Notes: generated by a model from the sequence alone, not told the origin. A stretch of 13,164 nucleotides of DNA from an uncultured Clostridia bacterium (GCA_946061345.1 CAMGRA010000017.1:1-13164); one strand, 5' to 3'; numbered from the stretch's first letter, positions 7,060 through 13,094 are shown. A program made the numbers and translations.

Positions 7060-7083
7060 CGGGCGGCTGATAGCCGCCCCTAC
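7060..7083 (-). repeat. REP-like palindromic repeat R5, inverted
   Basis: Exact inverse of 7013-7036, ending CCCCTAC. It lies between the two heptamer arrays. Confidence 0.88.
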
Positions 7084-7107
7084 AGAGCATTTATCGGGCG
7101 CGTGTCA

Positions 7108-7139
7108 TTTTAATTCGTCTGCGCAGCAGACACCACACT
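7108..7139. repeat. Dispersed module M2, copy A: GTCTGC hairpin
   Basis: A 32-bp segment with the hairpin GTCTGC-GCA-GCAGAC. It is repeated at 11600-11631 with five or so changes, and in both places a heptamer array starts at the next base. The order M2 then array is therefore a conserved composite. Confidence 0.8.
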
Positions 7140-7174
7140 TATTCACTATTCACTATTCACCATTCACTGTTCAC
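7140..7174 (-). repeat. Heptamer tandem array H2, five units, inverted to H1
   Basis: Units TATTCAC (three), CATTCAC and TGTTCAC. Read on the minus strand they are GTGAAYR units like 6894-6928. It ends 38 bases before the lspA start. I see no convincing promoter for the lspA operon in 6881-7212. Confidence 0.9.
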
Positions 7175-7212
7175 CAAACTCAAAAACCATCCTCCGAAAC
7201 AGGTGATTTCTT

Positions 7213-7689
7213 ATGTTCTACGTACTTTTAGCGGTCATTGCCGCCGCCATCGTCGGCCTGGACCAGTGGACGAAGGCCCTGACCCTGGCCGCTGACCGCG
7301 CAGGCTCCCTGCCGTCGGAAAGCATCCTGGGGATCTTCCACATCACACACACGGAAAACGACGGTGCCATCTGGGGCATCCTCAGCGGCCAGACCTGGCT
7401 GTTTATCCTCATCCTGGTTCTGTTTCTGGCGGTGCTGGGGGTCATGATCTGGCGCAAATGGCTGACGAAAAAATTCGAGTGGCTCTGTCTGACCTTTATC
7501 GCAAGCGGCGGCATCGGCAACATGATCGACCGTCTGGTCAGCGGCACCGTGACCGACATGATCAAATTCGACTTTGTGGAATTTCCTGTCTTTAACGTGG
7601 CCGACTGCTTTATCACCGTGGGCTGCGCGGCACTGCTGATCTATATCCTGTTCTTCGACCGCGGGAAAAAGCATGAAGCGGACGGCTGA
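7213..7689 (+). CDS. lspA: Lipoprotein signal peptidase (signal peptidase II)
   Basis: LspA is an inner-membrane aspartyl protease that removes the signal peptide from prolipoproteins after lipid is added to the lipobox cysteine. The 158-residue product shows four hydrophobic segments (about 3-15, 62-80, 88-103 and 127-148). Conserved blocks are LDQWTK (16-21), TENDGAIWG (47-55), GGIGNMIDR (99-107), TVTDMI with catalytic D115, and FNVAD with catalytic D131. The start is supported by AGGTGA six bases upstream. It is the first gene of a five-gene operon and overlaps the next gene by 17 nt. A likely client, the lipoprotein at 11757-12629, is encoded nearby, but that need not be meaningful. The upstream region is filled with repeats and an insertion sequence. 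Confidence 0.97.
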   Translation: MFYVLLAVIAAAIVGLDQWTKALTLAADRAGSLPSESILGIFHITHTENDGAIWGILSGQTWLFILILVLFLAVLGVMIWRKWLTKKFEWLCLTFIASGGIGNMIDRLVSGTVTDMIKFDFVEFPVFNVADCFITVGCAALLIYILFFDRGKKHEADG

Positions 7690-8575
7690 GCAGAGCGGTC
7701 AGCGGGTGGACGTGTTCCTCGCCCGCACCCTGCCGGAGCTGAGCCGCAGCGCCATCCAGCGGCTGTTGGAGCAGGGCTGCGTAACGTGCGGCGGCAGACC
7801 CGTGAAGAAAAACGCCAAAACCGAGGCCGGTCAGGAGTTTGACATCCTCCTGCCGGAGGTCCGCGAGACGGAGCTTGTGCCCCAGGACATCCCCCTGAAC
7901 GTGGTCTACGAGGACGGGGACGTTCTGGTCATCGACAAGCCCAAGGGCCTGGTGGTCCATCCGGCGGCGGGCCATGAGGACGGCACCCTGGTCAACGCCC
8001 TGCTGCACCACTGCGGCGACTCCCTCTCCGGCATCAACGGCGAAAAGCGCCCCGGCATCGTCCACCGTATCGACATGGACACCAGCGGTCTGCTCATCGT
8101 GGCGAAGAACGACTTTGCCCATCAGGCCCTTGCCGCCCAGCTGCAGGATCACAGCCTGCGCCGGGTGTATGAATGTATCGTCCGCGGCGGTTTCCGGGAG
8201 GATTCCGGCACCGTCGACGCGCCCATCGGCCGCCATCCCACCGACCGCAAGCGCATGGCGGTGACGGAGAAAAACAGCCGCCCCGCCGTGACCCACTGGG
8301 AGGTCATCGACCGCTACGGCGCCTATACCCATCTGCGCTGCCGTCTGGAAACGGGCCGCACCCATCAGATCCGTGTCCACATGGCCTACATCAACCATCC
8401 CATCGCGGGCGACCCGGTCTACGGCGTGAAAAAGCCGGAGCTGGGCCTGACGAGCCAGTGTCTCCACGCCCGGGAGCTGACCTTTACCCATCCGCGCACG
8501 GGGGAGGAAATGACCTTTACCACGCCCCTGCCGGAGGAATTCCGAAAGGCCCTGGCGCGTCTCAGGAATCTGTAA
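7673..8575 (+). CDS. rluD: RluA-family 23S rRNA pseudouridine synthase (RluD/YlyB type)
   Basis: The enzyme converts uridine to pseudouridine in RNA. RluD-type members act on 23S rRNA helix 69, but the exact target cannot be read from sequence. The 300-residue product has an N-terminal S4 RNA-binding domain (about 10-60, RVDVFLARTLPELSRSAIQRLLEQG) and a catalytic domain with VIDKPKGLVVHPAAGH (87-101), the active-site motif HRIDMDTSGLL with D134, and the late motif RTHQIRVHM. The start overlaps the lspA end by 17 nt without a strong Shine-Dalgarno, so coupling is likely. The lspA-synthase pairing matches the lsp-ylyB order of Bacillus and other Firmicutes. The symbol is by family resemblance only. 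Confidence 0.93.
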   Translation: MKRTAEQSGQRVDVFLARTLPELSRSAIQRLLEQGCVTCGGRPVKKNAKTEAGQEFDILLPEVRETELVPQDIPLNVVYEDGDVLVIDKPKGLVVHPAAGHEDGTLVNALLHHCGDSLSGINGEKRPGIVHRIDMDTSGLLIVAKNDFAHQALAAQLQDHSLRRVYECIVRGGFREDSGTVDAPIGRHPTDRKRMAVTEKNSRPAVTHWEVIDRYGAYTHLRCRLETGRTHQIRVHMAYINHPIAGDPVYGVKKPELGLTSQCLHARELTFTHPRTGEEMTFTTPLPEEFRKALARLRNL

Positions 8576-8596
8576 TTTTTTTAGGAGGTATTTCCC

Positions 8597-9427
8597 ATGA
8601 CTGCATACGAAAAGCTGCAAAAATGTCTCGCCTGCGTGCGAGAAAAGACCGATTTTGTTCCCGATGTCGCTCTGATCCTCGGCTCCGGCCTGGGCGCTCT
8701 GGCCGATGAGATCGAGGCCGTGGCCACCGTAGACTACCACGACATCGAAGGCTTCCCCGTTTCCACCGTCGCAGGCCACCGGGGCCGTTTCGTCTTCGGC
8801 TATTTCGGCAAGGTCAAGGTGGTCATCATGCAGGGCCGCGTCCACTATTACGAGGGCTATTCCATTCAGGATGTCCTTCTGCCCACCCGTCTGATGCGTC
8901 TCATGGGCGCGAAGGTCCTGTTTTTGACCAACGCCGCCGGCGGCATCAACAAGAGCTTCCACGTGGGCGACTTCATGATCATCCGCGACCACATCATGTC
9001 CTTCTTCCCCAACCCCCTCATCGGCGCGAACATTGAGGAGCTTGGCCCCCGCTTCCCGGACATGAGCGAGGTCTACGACCGCGAGCTGAGCAAGACCATC
9101 CGCGACACCGCCGCCCGTCTGGACATCCCCGTACAGGAGGGCGTCTACTGCCAGCTCACCGGCCCCACCTACGAGACACCGGCTGAGATCAAAATGCTGG
9201 GCCTCATGGGCGCCGACAGCGTGGGCATGTCCACCGCCTGCGAGGCAGCCGCCGCACGTCACGCCGGGATGCGGGTCTGCGGCATCTCCTGCATCACCAA
9301 CCTGGCAGCGGGCATCTCCCCTGTGGCCCTGAGCCACCAGGAGGTCTTTGACACTGCCAACCGGGTCGCGCCCTTCTTCCGCCGTCTGGTTCGCGAGAGC
9401 ATCGAGGCCATGGGCGAAGCGCTGTAA
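8597..9427 (+). CDS. punA: Purine nucleoside phosphorylase (trimeric PNP family)
   Basis: PNP splits purine nucleosides with phosphate to give a free base and (deoxy)ribose 1-phosphate in the cytosol. The 276-residue product follows the trimeric PNP/MTAP family. Phosphate ligands are S30 (LGSGLG), H61 (GHRG), R81 and H83 (QGRVHYYEG); the base site has E193 (GPTYET) and N235 (CITNLAAG); M211 and S212 contact the sugar and phosphate; H247 (LSHQEV) matches the human residue that contacts the ribose 5'-OH. The Glu/Asn pair is the marker of 6-oxopurine (inosine, guanosine) preference, unlike adenine-specific MTA phosphorylase. A strong AGGAGGT (8583-8589) precedes the ATG, the best ribosome site of the operon. 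The next gene starts 3 nt after its stop. Its position before mtnA and an aldolase suggests the sugar phosphate is passed on. Confidence 0.95.
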   Translation: MTAYEKLQKCLACVREKTDFVPDVALILGSGLGALADEIEAVATVDYHDIEGFPVSTVAGHRGRFVFGYFGKVKVVIMQGRVHYYEGYSIQDVLLPTRLMRLMGAKVLFLTNAAGGINKSFHVGDFMIIRDHIMSFFPNPLIGANIEELGPRFPDMSEVYDRELSKTIRDTAARLDIPVQEGVYCQLTGPTYETPAEIKMLGLMGADSVGMSTACEAAAARHAGMRVCGISCITNLAAGISPVALSHQEVFDTANRVAPFFRRLVRESIEAMGEAL

Positions 9428-9430
9428 CAG

Positions 9431-10507
9431 ATGAGTATGCAGTCTGTGACCCATGCGGTCAATGTCCGTCTGGGCGAGGACGAACGCAGTATCGTCGTTC
9501 TGGACCAGACCCTGCTCCCCAACGAAACAAAATATCTGACCCTCACCGACAGGGACGCCATGTGGGAGGCCATCTATAAGCTGCGGGTACGCGGCGCGCC
9601 CTGCATCGGCATCTTTGCCGCCTACGCCATGGCGGTGCTGGCCAAGGGCATTGAGGCGGCGGATTTCGACGGCTTTTACGCCGAGTATTCCGCTCTGTCC
9701 CAATATCTGGGCTCCTCCCGGCCCACCGCCGTCAACCTGGCCTGTATGCTCCGGCGCATGGACGGCGTGGTGCTGGCTCACCGGGAAAGCCCCCGGCAGG
9801 AGCTGCTGGACGCCCTGACCGCCGAGGCAAAAGCCATCCACGCCGAGGACATGGAGATGTGCCGGAAGATCTCCGAGTACGGCCTGTCCCTTTTGAAGGA
9901 CGGCGACGGTGTCATCACCCACTGCAATGCCGGGCCGCTGGCCACCTCCCGCTACGGCACGGCCCAGGGACCGTTCTACCTGGCAAAGGAAAAGGGCATG
10001 AACATCCACGTCTACGTGGACGAGACCCGTCCGTTGCTGCAGGGCGCGCGGCTGACCAGCTATGAGCTGACCAGGGCCGGCGTTCCCTGCACCCTCATCT
10101 GCGACAACATGGCCTCCATCGTCATGAAGCAGGGCAAGGTCCAGGCGGTGTTTTTCGGCTGCGACCGCATCGCCCGCAACGGCGACGTAGCCAACAAGAT
10201 CGGCTCGTCGGGACTGGCGGTTCTGGCCCACTACTACGGCATCCCCGTCTATTCCCTGGGGCCGTCCACCACCATCGACTTTCACTGCCCCTCCGGCGAT
10301 GACATCCCCATTGAGGAGCGGCCTCACAGCGAGATTCGGGAGTTGTACTACGAAAAGCCCATGGCCCTGCCGGAGGTGGAGTGCTACAACCCGGCCTTTG
10401 ACGTGACCGACCACAGCCTCCTGTCCGGCATCGTCACGGAGCGGGGCATCGTCCGCGCGCCCTTTGAGGAGAATTTCCGCAAGCTGTTCCCGGAGGCCAT
10501 GCCATGA
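9431..10507 (+). CDS. mtnA: Methylthioribose-1-phosphate isomerase family protein (MtnA)
   Basis: MtnA isomerises 5-methylthioribose 1-phosphate to the ribulose form in methionine salvage. Homologues also accept 5-deoxyribose 1-phosphate, and related archaeal enzymes act on ribose phosphates. The 358-residue product has RGAPCIG (54-60), catalytic Cys C165 (THCNAG) and catalytic Asp D245 in GCDRIARNGDVANKIG, where most family members have GADRIA. The C-terminal domain carries PSTTIDF and IPIEER. Both catalytic residues align with C160 and D240 of the Bacillus enzyme. The start lies 3 nt after punA and lacks a clear Shine-Dalgarno; ATG at 9437 is an alternative. Its stop overlaps the aldolase start as ATGA. 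No methylthioribose kinase, MtnB, MtnC or MtnD gene is in the window, so the classic full salvage pathway is not seen. Confidence 0.92.
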   Translation: MSMQSVTHAVNVRLGEDERSIVVLDQTLLPNETKYLTLTDRDAMWEAIYKLRVRGAPCIGIFAAYAMAVLAKGIEAADFDGFYAEYSALSQYLGSSRPTAVNLACMLRRMDGVVLAHRESPRQELLDALTAEAKAIHAEDMEMCRKISEYGLSLLKDGDGVITHCNAGPLATSRYGTAQGPFYLAKEKGMNIHVYVDETRPLLQGARLTSYELTRAGVPCTLICDNMASIVMKQGKVQAVFFGCDRIARNGDVANKIGSSGLAVLAHYYGIPVYSLGPSTTIDFHCPSGDDIPIEERPHSEIRELYYEKPMALPEVECYNPAFDVTDHSLLSGIVTERGIVRAPFEENFRKLFPEAMP

Positions 10508-11196
10508 GCTATACATCCGCTTCTGAGGCAAAACAGGCCATTTTGGAGGCCGGGCGCAGGCTTTATCAGCGGGCCTATGTAGCCGCCAACGACGGCAATA
10601 TTTCCGCCCGCATGGACGACGGCACCGTCTGGGCCACGCCCACCGGCGTCTCCAAGGGCTTTATGACGGAGGATATGCTGGTGCGTCTGGCCCCCGACGG
10701 CACGGTTTTGGAGGGCACCTGGAAGGTCTCCAGTGAGATCGCCATGCACCTGGCCGTCTACAGGGAAAACCCGGCCCTGGGCGGCATTGTCCATGCCCAT
10801 TCCCCCGCCGCGACGGCCTTTGCCACCCTGGGACGGGATTTTGATATGGCCATCTCCCTGGAAACGGCGGTGCAGCTTGGGGTCATCCCCTGTGCGCCCT
10901 ACGCCGTGACCGGTTCTGCCGAGCTGGCAGAGCGGGCGGCGGTGTATTGCCGGGAGTATAACGGCTGCTTTTTGGAGCATCACGGCGCTGTGACCTGGGG
11001 CGCGGACGTGCTGCAGGCCCTGTTCCGCACCGAATGTCTGGAGCATACGGTCATCATGTATGAGCATATGCTCGGGCTGGGGGAGGTGCGCCTGCTGACA
11101 CAGGCGCAGTTGACCGAACTGGACAGCGTCCGTAAAAAATTCGGCATCACCACCGGCGGCAGACCGAAAGGCCGCCCGGATACAAAACACGATTGA
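10504..11196 (+). CDS. Class II (zinc) aldolase, fuculose-phosphate aldolase/Ald2-like
   Basis: Class II aldolases of this adducin-like family use Zn2+ to split ketose 1-phosphates into dihydroxyacetone phosphate and an aldehyde. The 230-residue product has the phosphate-binding loop NDGNIS (29-34), TPTG (45-48) and SSE (76-78) with catalytic E78, and zinc ligands H97, H99 (VHAHSP) and H160 (EHHGAV), aligning with E73, H92, H94, H155 of fuculose aldolase. GGAGG (10492-10496) precedes the start, and the ATG overlaps the mtnA stop. Placement after an MtnA homologue points to a role like Ald2 of the DHAP shunt, cleaving a 5-substituted ribulose 1-phosphate. Alternatives are ribulose-1-phosphate or fuculose-phosphate aldolase, or an MtnB-type dehydratase, which shares the fold. 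The C-terminus (about 215-230) is basic and probably disordered. Confidence 0.9.
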   Translation: MSYTSASEAKQAILEAGRRLYQRAYVAANDGNISARMDDGTVWATPTGVSKGFMTEDMLVRLAPDGTVLEGTWKVSSEIAMHLAVYRENPALGGIVHAHSPAATAFATLGRDFDMAISLETAVQLGVIPCAPYAVTGSAELAERAAVYCREYNGCFLEHHGAVTWGADVLQALFRTECLEHTVIMYEHMLGLGEVRLLTQAQLTELDSVRKKFGITTGGRPKGRPDTKHD

Positions 11197-11241
11197 TCGG
11201 GGAAAGCCCCGCCTGTGCATGGACGCGCAGAAAAACGATAA

Positions 11242-11279
11242 ACGCACCCCCGGCAGTTCGCAAACCGCCGGGGGTGCGT
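11242..11279 (+). terminator. Strong hairpin terminator of the lspA-aldolase operon
   Basis: A perfect 13-bp stem (11242-11254 with 11267-11279), rich in C and G with ACGCACCCCCGGC on the left arm, has a 12-base loop and is followed by GTTGTTTATG. The T-run is weak but the stem is very stable. It lies 45 bases after the aldolase stop. Confidence 0.8.
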
Positions 11280-11299
11280 GTTGTTTATGCGTTGTATCC

Positions 11300-11323
11300 G
11301 TAGGGACGGCTATCAGCCGCCCG
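11300..11323 (+). repeat. REP-like palindromic repeat R6
   Basis: Same unit as 5496-5519 with one change (GTAGGGACGG for GTAGGGGCGG). It opens the second repeat cluster, 11280-11756, which has no credible gene. Confidence 0.85.
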
Positions 11324-11365
11324 TGTACCCTGGCAGCATCCGCAGGGACGATGGTTTTTGGCGGC

Positions 11366-11391
11366 GGGCCGTCCGGGAGGCCGGCCCCTAC
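11366..11391 (-). repeat. Divergent REP-like repeat R7, inverted
   Basis: GGGCCG...CGGCCC stem ending in CCCCTAC, the inverse of the usual GTAGGGG edge. The loop region differs from the other units. Confidence 0.6.
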
Positions 11392-11408
11392 GGGAGTGTG
11401 CGTTAATG

Positions 11409-11432
11409 CGGGCGGCTGATAGCCGCCCCTAC
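11409..11432 (-). repeat. REP-like palindromic repeat R8, inverted
   Basis: Identical to 7060-7083. With R6 it makes an inverted pair about 85 bp apart. Confidence 0.88.
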
Positions 11433-11464
11433 CAGCTTGTAACACTTAAAACTGCAGGTAGCCC

Positions 11465-11489
11465 GTAGGGCATGCCGACCCGGCATGCC
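11465..11489 (+). repeat. Hairpin repeat R9 with GTAGGG edge
   Basis: GTAGGG runs into the perfect stem GGCATGCCG-acc-CGGCATGCC (11469-11477 with 11481-11489). It shares only the GTAGGG edge with the REP-like units and may be a sister family. Confidence 0.65.
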
Positions 11490-11542
11490 GTCCGCGAAGC
11501 GGCAGACAGAGCAGGCTGGTTTGTATATGTTCGGCAAACTTT

Positions 11543-11571
11543 CACGGCGCGTCCAGTGGCCGCGCCCTACG
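11543..11571. repeat. Dispersed module M1, copy B
   Basis: Near match of 6963-6990 (GCGTCCAGTGGCCGCGCCC against GCCCAGTGGTCGCGCCC), again followed by TACG. It is upstream of module M2 as in the first cluster, with different DNA between. Confidence 0.65.
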
Positions 11572-11599
11572 GACGCTTTATTGAGAGTGCGTTCATAAA

Positions 11600-11631
11600 T
11601 TTTCATTCGTCTGCGAAGCAGACACCTCCGT
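11600..11631. repeat. Dispersed module M2, copy B: GTCTGC hairpin
   Basis: Matches 7108-7139, with hairpin GTCTGC-GAA-GCAGAC, and is directly followed by a heptamer array. Confidence 0.8.
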
Positions 11632-11715
11632 TATTCACTATTCACTATTCACCGTTCACCATTCACCATTCACCATTCACCATTCACCATTCACCGTTCA
11701 CCGTTCACCGTTCAC
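11632..11715 (-). repeat. Heptamer tandem array H3, twelve units
   Basis: Twelve contiguous 7-bp units of the form YRTTCAC (three TATTCAC, one CGTTCAC, five CATTCAC, three CGTTCAC), 84 bp in all. It is in the same orientation as H2. It lies between the converging aldolase and lipoprotein genes. Blocks of identical units suggest recent copy-number change. Confidence 0.93.
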
Positions 11716-11756
11716 CGCCTCTCCACGTGAGCAAACGGCGTGTCCGCCCGCTCCTG

Positions 11757-12629
11757 TTACGGCTCGATGACGCAGTGCTCCTTCAAAACCCTGCTGCCGG
11801 TGGAAAGGTCTGCCGCCACAAGGTCGAATTCCACCCGCGTGACGGTATAGATCTCCATGCTTTCCAGGTCGGCCCCGAACCAGTTGACGTCGGAAAAGCT
11901 CCGTCTGCCGCCCACCAGTTCCCGGGTCCAGAGGGGATCGCAGCGCTGGCCGTTGACCTTTACGTTCTCCAGCGTCAGGCTGTAGTCATTTTCCGTGCGG
12001 TTTTCCAGATAGAGGCTGACGTTGAAGCCGCCGCTCTCGTCGGTCTTGCAGCCCGTGGCGACGACCTGCAGCTCCTGGGTGTCGGTCAGGACTGTGTCGC
12101 TCTCCCGGAGTTGGCGGCTGGTGTCCTCAAAGGCCGCCTTGCCGTCGGGGTAAAGTGTGACATTGGCGCTGGCCAGGACGTTTTCGCTCTCGCCCGCCGG
12201 ATAGACCGTCAGCAGGAAATCCACCCGCTTGACCGCCTGGATGCCGCAGTCGTCAAAGGTGGACTGGAACCAGGATACGACGGAGGGCGCCGACTGGTTG
12301 GTCTCAACGTTGTCGGCCCAGTAGGGGTCGGCCTCGTAGCCGTTGACGCTGACATCGTCCATGGTAAAGACCAGCTCCCGGCCGGTCTTGTTGGTCATGG
12401 CCACGTTCCAGCAGTAGTCGCCCCAGGCGTCGGTGCCGATGCTCGTCAGCGTGAAGGCGCAGGATTCATTTTCAAACAGGCAGACATTGGCGCTGCCCTC
12501 CAAATCGGACGGCTGCTCGCCGCCGCTGCTCTGTCCCGCTTCGGGCGTTTCCTCCTCACTGCCGCAGGCACCCAGGCCCAACAGCAGAAGAGCCGCCAGC
12601 AGCGCAGCCAGCCATTGTTTTCCTCTCAT
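11757..12629 (-). CDS. Predicted lipoprotein with two tandem copies of one domain
   Basis: I do not recognise a named family. The 290-residue product begins MRGKQW, then a hydrophobic stretch and lipobox LGAC with C22, so it should be lipid-anchored outside the membrane after LspA cleavage. A Glu/Ser/Gly-rich linker (23-48) follows. Residues 57-143 and 187-273 align without a gap at an offset of 130: N80/N210, VNG 95-97/225-227, DP.W 101-104/231-234, WF 120-121/250-251, RV(D/E)F 135-138/265-268. The domain is beta-rich and Ig-like in appearance. Each copy has one or more cysteines. The start is backed by GGAGGA about 8 nt upstream on the minus strand. A promoter lies at 12762-12790. No terminator is visible downstream, where the heptamer array lies. 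Function unknown; a surface binding or envelope role is only a guess. Confidence 0.85.
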   Translation of the reverse strand: MRGKQWLAALLAALLLLGLGACGSEEETPEAGQSSGGEQPSDLEGSANVCLFENESCAFTLTSIGTDAWGDYCWNVAMTNKTGRELVFTMDDVSVNGYEADPYWADNVETNQSAPSVVSWFQSTFDDCGIQAVKRVDFLLTVYPAGESENVLASANVTLYPDGKAAFEDTSRQLRESDTVLTDTQELQVVATGCKTDESGGFNVSLYLENRTENDYSLTLENVKVNGQRCDPLWTRELVGGRRSFSDVNWFGADLESMEIYTVTRVEFDLVAADLSTGSRVLKEHCVIEP

Positions 12630-12761
12630 GGATATTCTCCTCCTAAATCTGTATCACGATATGCACAAGCCAAAGAGATCATGCATATTCCGCCGCGGTT
12701 TTCGGCATTTGGCCTCCGGAGCTTTAGGTGCCCCGGCAGCCGCCGCAATATGGTATCCTAT

Positions 12762-12790
12762 AGTATACCAAAAAACACCGGGCCTGTCAA
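12762..12790 (-). promoter_or_regulatory. Near-consensus promoter of the lipoprotein gene, -10 inside a palindrome
   Basis: On the minus strand a perfect TTGACA (12785-12790) lies 17 bp before TATACT (12762-12767). The -10 sits in an 18-bp near-palindrome GGTATCCTATAGTATACC (12752-12769) with one mismatched pair, a possible operator over the start site. The leader to the ATG would be roughly 125 nt; 12630-12750 shows nothing else beyond the Shine-Dalgarno. Confidence 0.75.
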
Positions 12791-12797
12791 ATCGAAA

Positions 12798-13045
12798 CAT
12801 ACCCACCGGCCGCGCCGGTGGTATGCACCAGCCCCCTTGGGGCATGCATAGCCCAGGCCCCCTCTGACGAGGGGGCTGGATTTTTGCGCAGCAAAAAGAC
12901 TGGGGGAGAGATTTTCTCTTCTTGTTTCTCTCCCTCCGTCTTCGCCTTGCGGCGAATCCACCTCCCTCATCATAGGGAGGCTTTCCGCTGCAGCGGGACT
13001 TGGCGTAGCGAATGCTTTTTGGAACCACCAGCCGGACTGGTGGTT
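12798..13045. repeat. Block of consecutive hairpins, composite intergenic repeat
   Basis: At least seven stems follow one another: CCACCGGC/GCCGGTGG (12803-12821), GCCCCCTC/GAGGGGGC (12857-12876), TTTTTGC/GCAAAAA (12881-12897), TTCGCC/GGCGAA (12941-12956), CCTCCCT/AGGGAGG (12961-12980), CCGCTG/CAGCGG (12985-12996) and AACCACCAG/CTGGTGGTT (13023-13045). A GGGAGAGA...TCTCTCCC pairing spans 12904-12933. I see no credible gene. It resembles the dispersed hairpin blocks of Oscillospiraceae intergenic DNA; a structured RNA is possible but unproven. Confidence 0.7.
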
Positions 13046-13055
13046 TTCTTTCACC

Positions 13056-13094
13056 AAACAAAATACTGCCCCTCCGGCGGTACCGGAGGGGCAG
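13056..13094 (-). terminator. Intrinsic terminator of the gene ending at 13110
   Basis: Perfect 12-bp stem CTGCCCCTCCGG/CCGGAGGGGCAG (13066-13077 with 13083-13094) and a 5-base loop. On the minus strand it is followed by TATTTTGTTT, a good U-tract. It starts 16 bases after the stop codon. Confidence 0.88.

Noticed and set aside
7140..7212. TATTCA in the heptamers as the -10 of the lspA operon promoter
   Set aside because: It recurs every 7 bases and has no TTGACA-like partner at 16-18 bp, so no specific promoter can be supported.
7613..10531. A very long open frame (972 codons) on the minus strand opposite the rluD-punA-mtnA genes
   Set aside because: It runs antisense to four well-recognised genes, its product is a low-complexity Gly/His/Val/Asp-rich string without motifs, and long antisense frames are common in GC-rich DNA.
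10504..11196. Calling the class II aldolase an MtnB dehydratase of methionine salvage
   Set aside because: The fold is shared, but the zinc and Glu residues fit FucA/Ald2-type aldolases and no MtnC or MtnD partner is present; kept only as an alternative.
11525..11545. TGTTCGGCAA shared with the left end of the insertion sequence, as a remnant of a second copy
   Set aside because: Only about ten bases match, without the ATAGTATACA sites or the tip; chance similarity is more likely.
11632..11715. Heptamer array as a CRISPR
   Set aside because: Units are 7 bp with no spacers and no cas genes are present.
11472..12851. 459-codon plus-strand frame covering the heptamer array and antisense to the lipoprotein
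   Set aside because: It translates the 7-bp repeats into FTIHHSP-type periodic peptides and then the reverse of the lipoprotein gene; no ribosome site or domain supports it.
13023..13050. AACCACCAG/CTGGTGGTT hairpin followed by TTCTTTC as a plus-strand terminator
   Set aside because: No plus-strand gene precedes it within 1.8 kb; it is better seen as part of the hairpin block.
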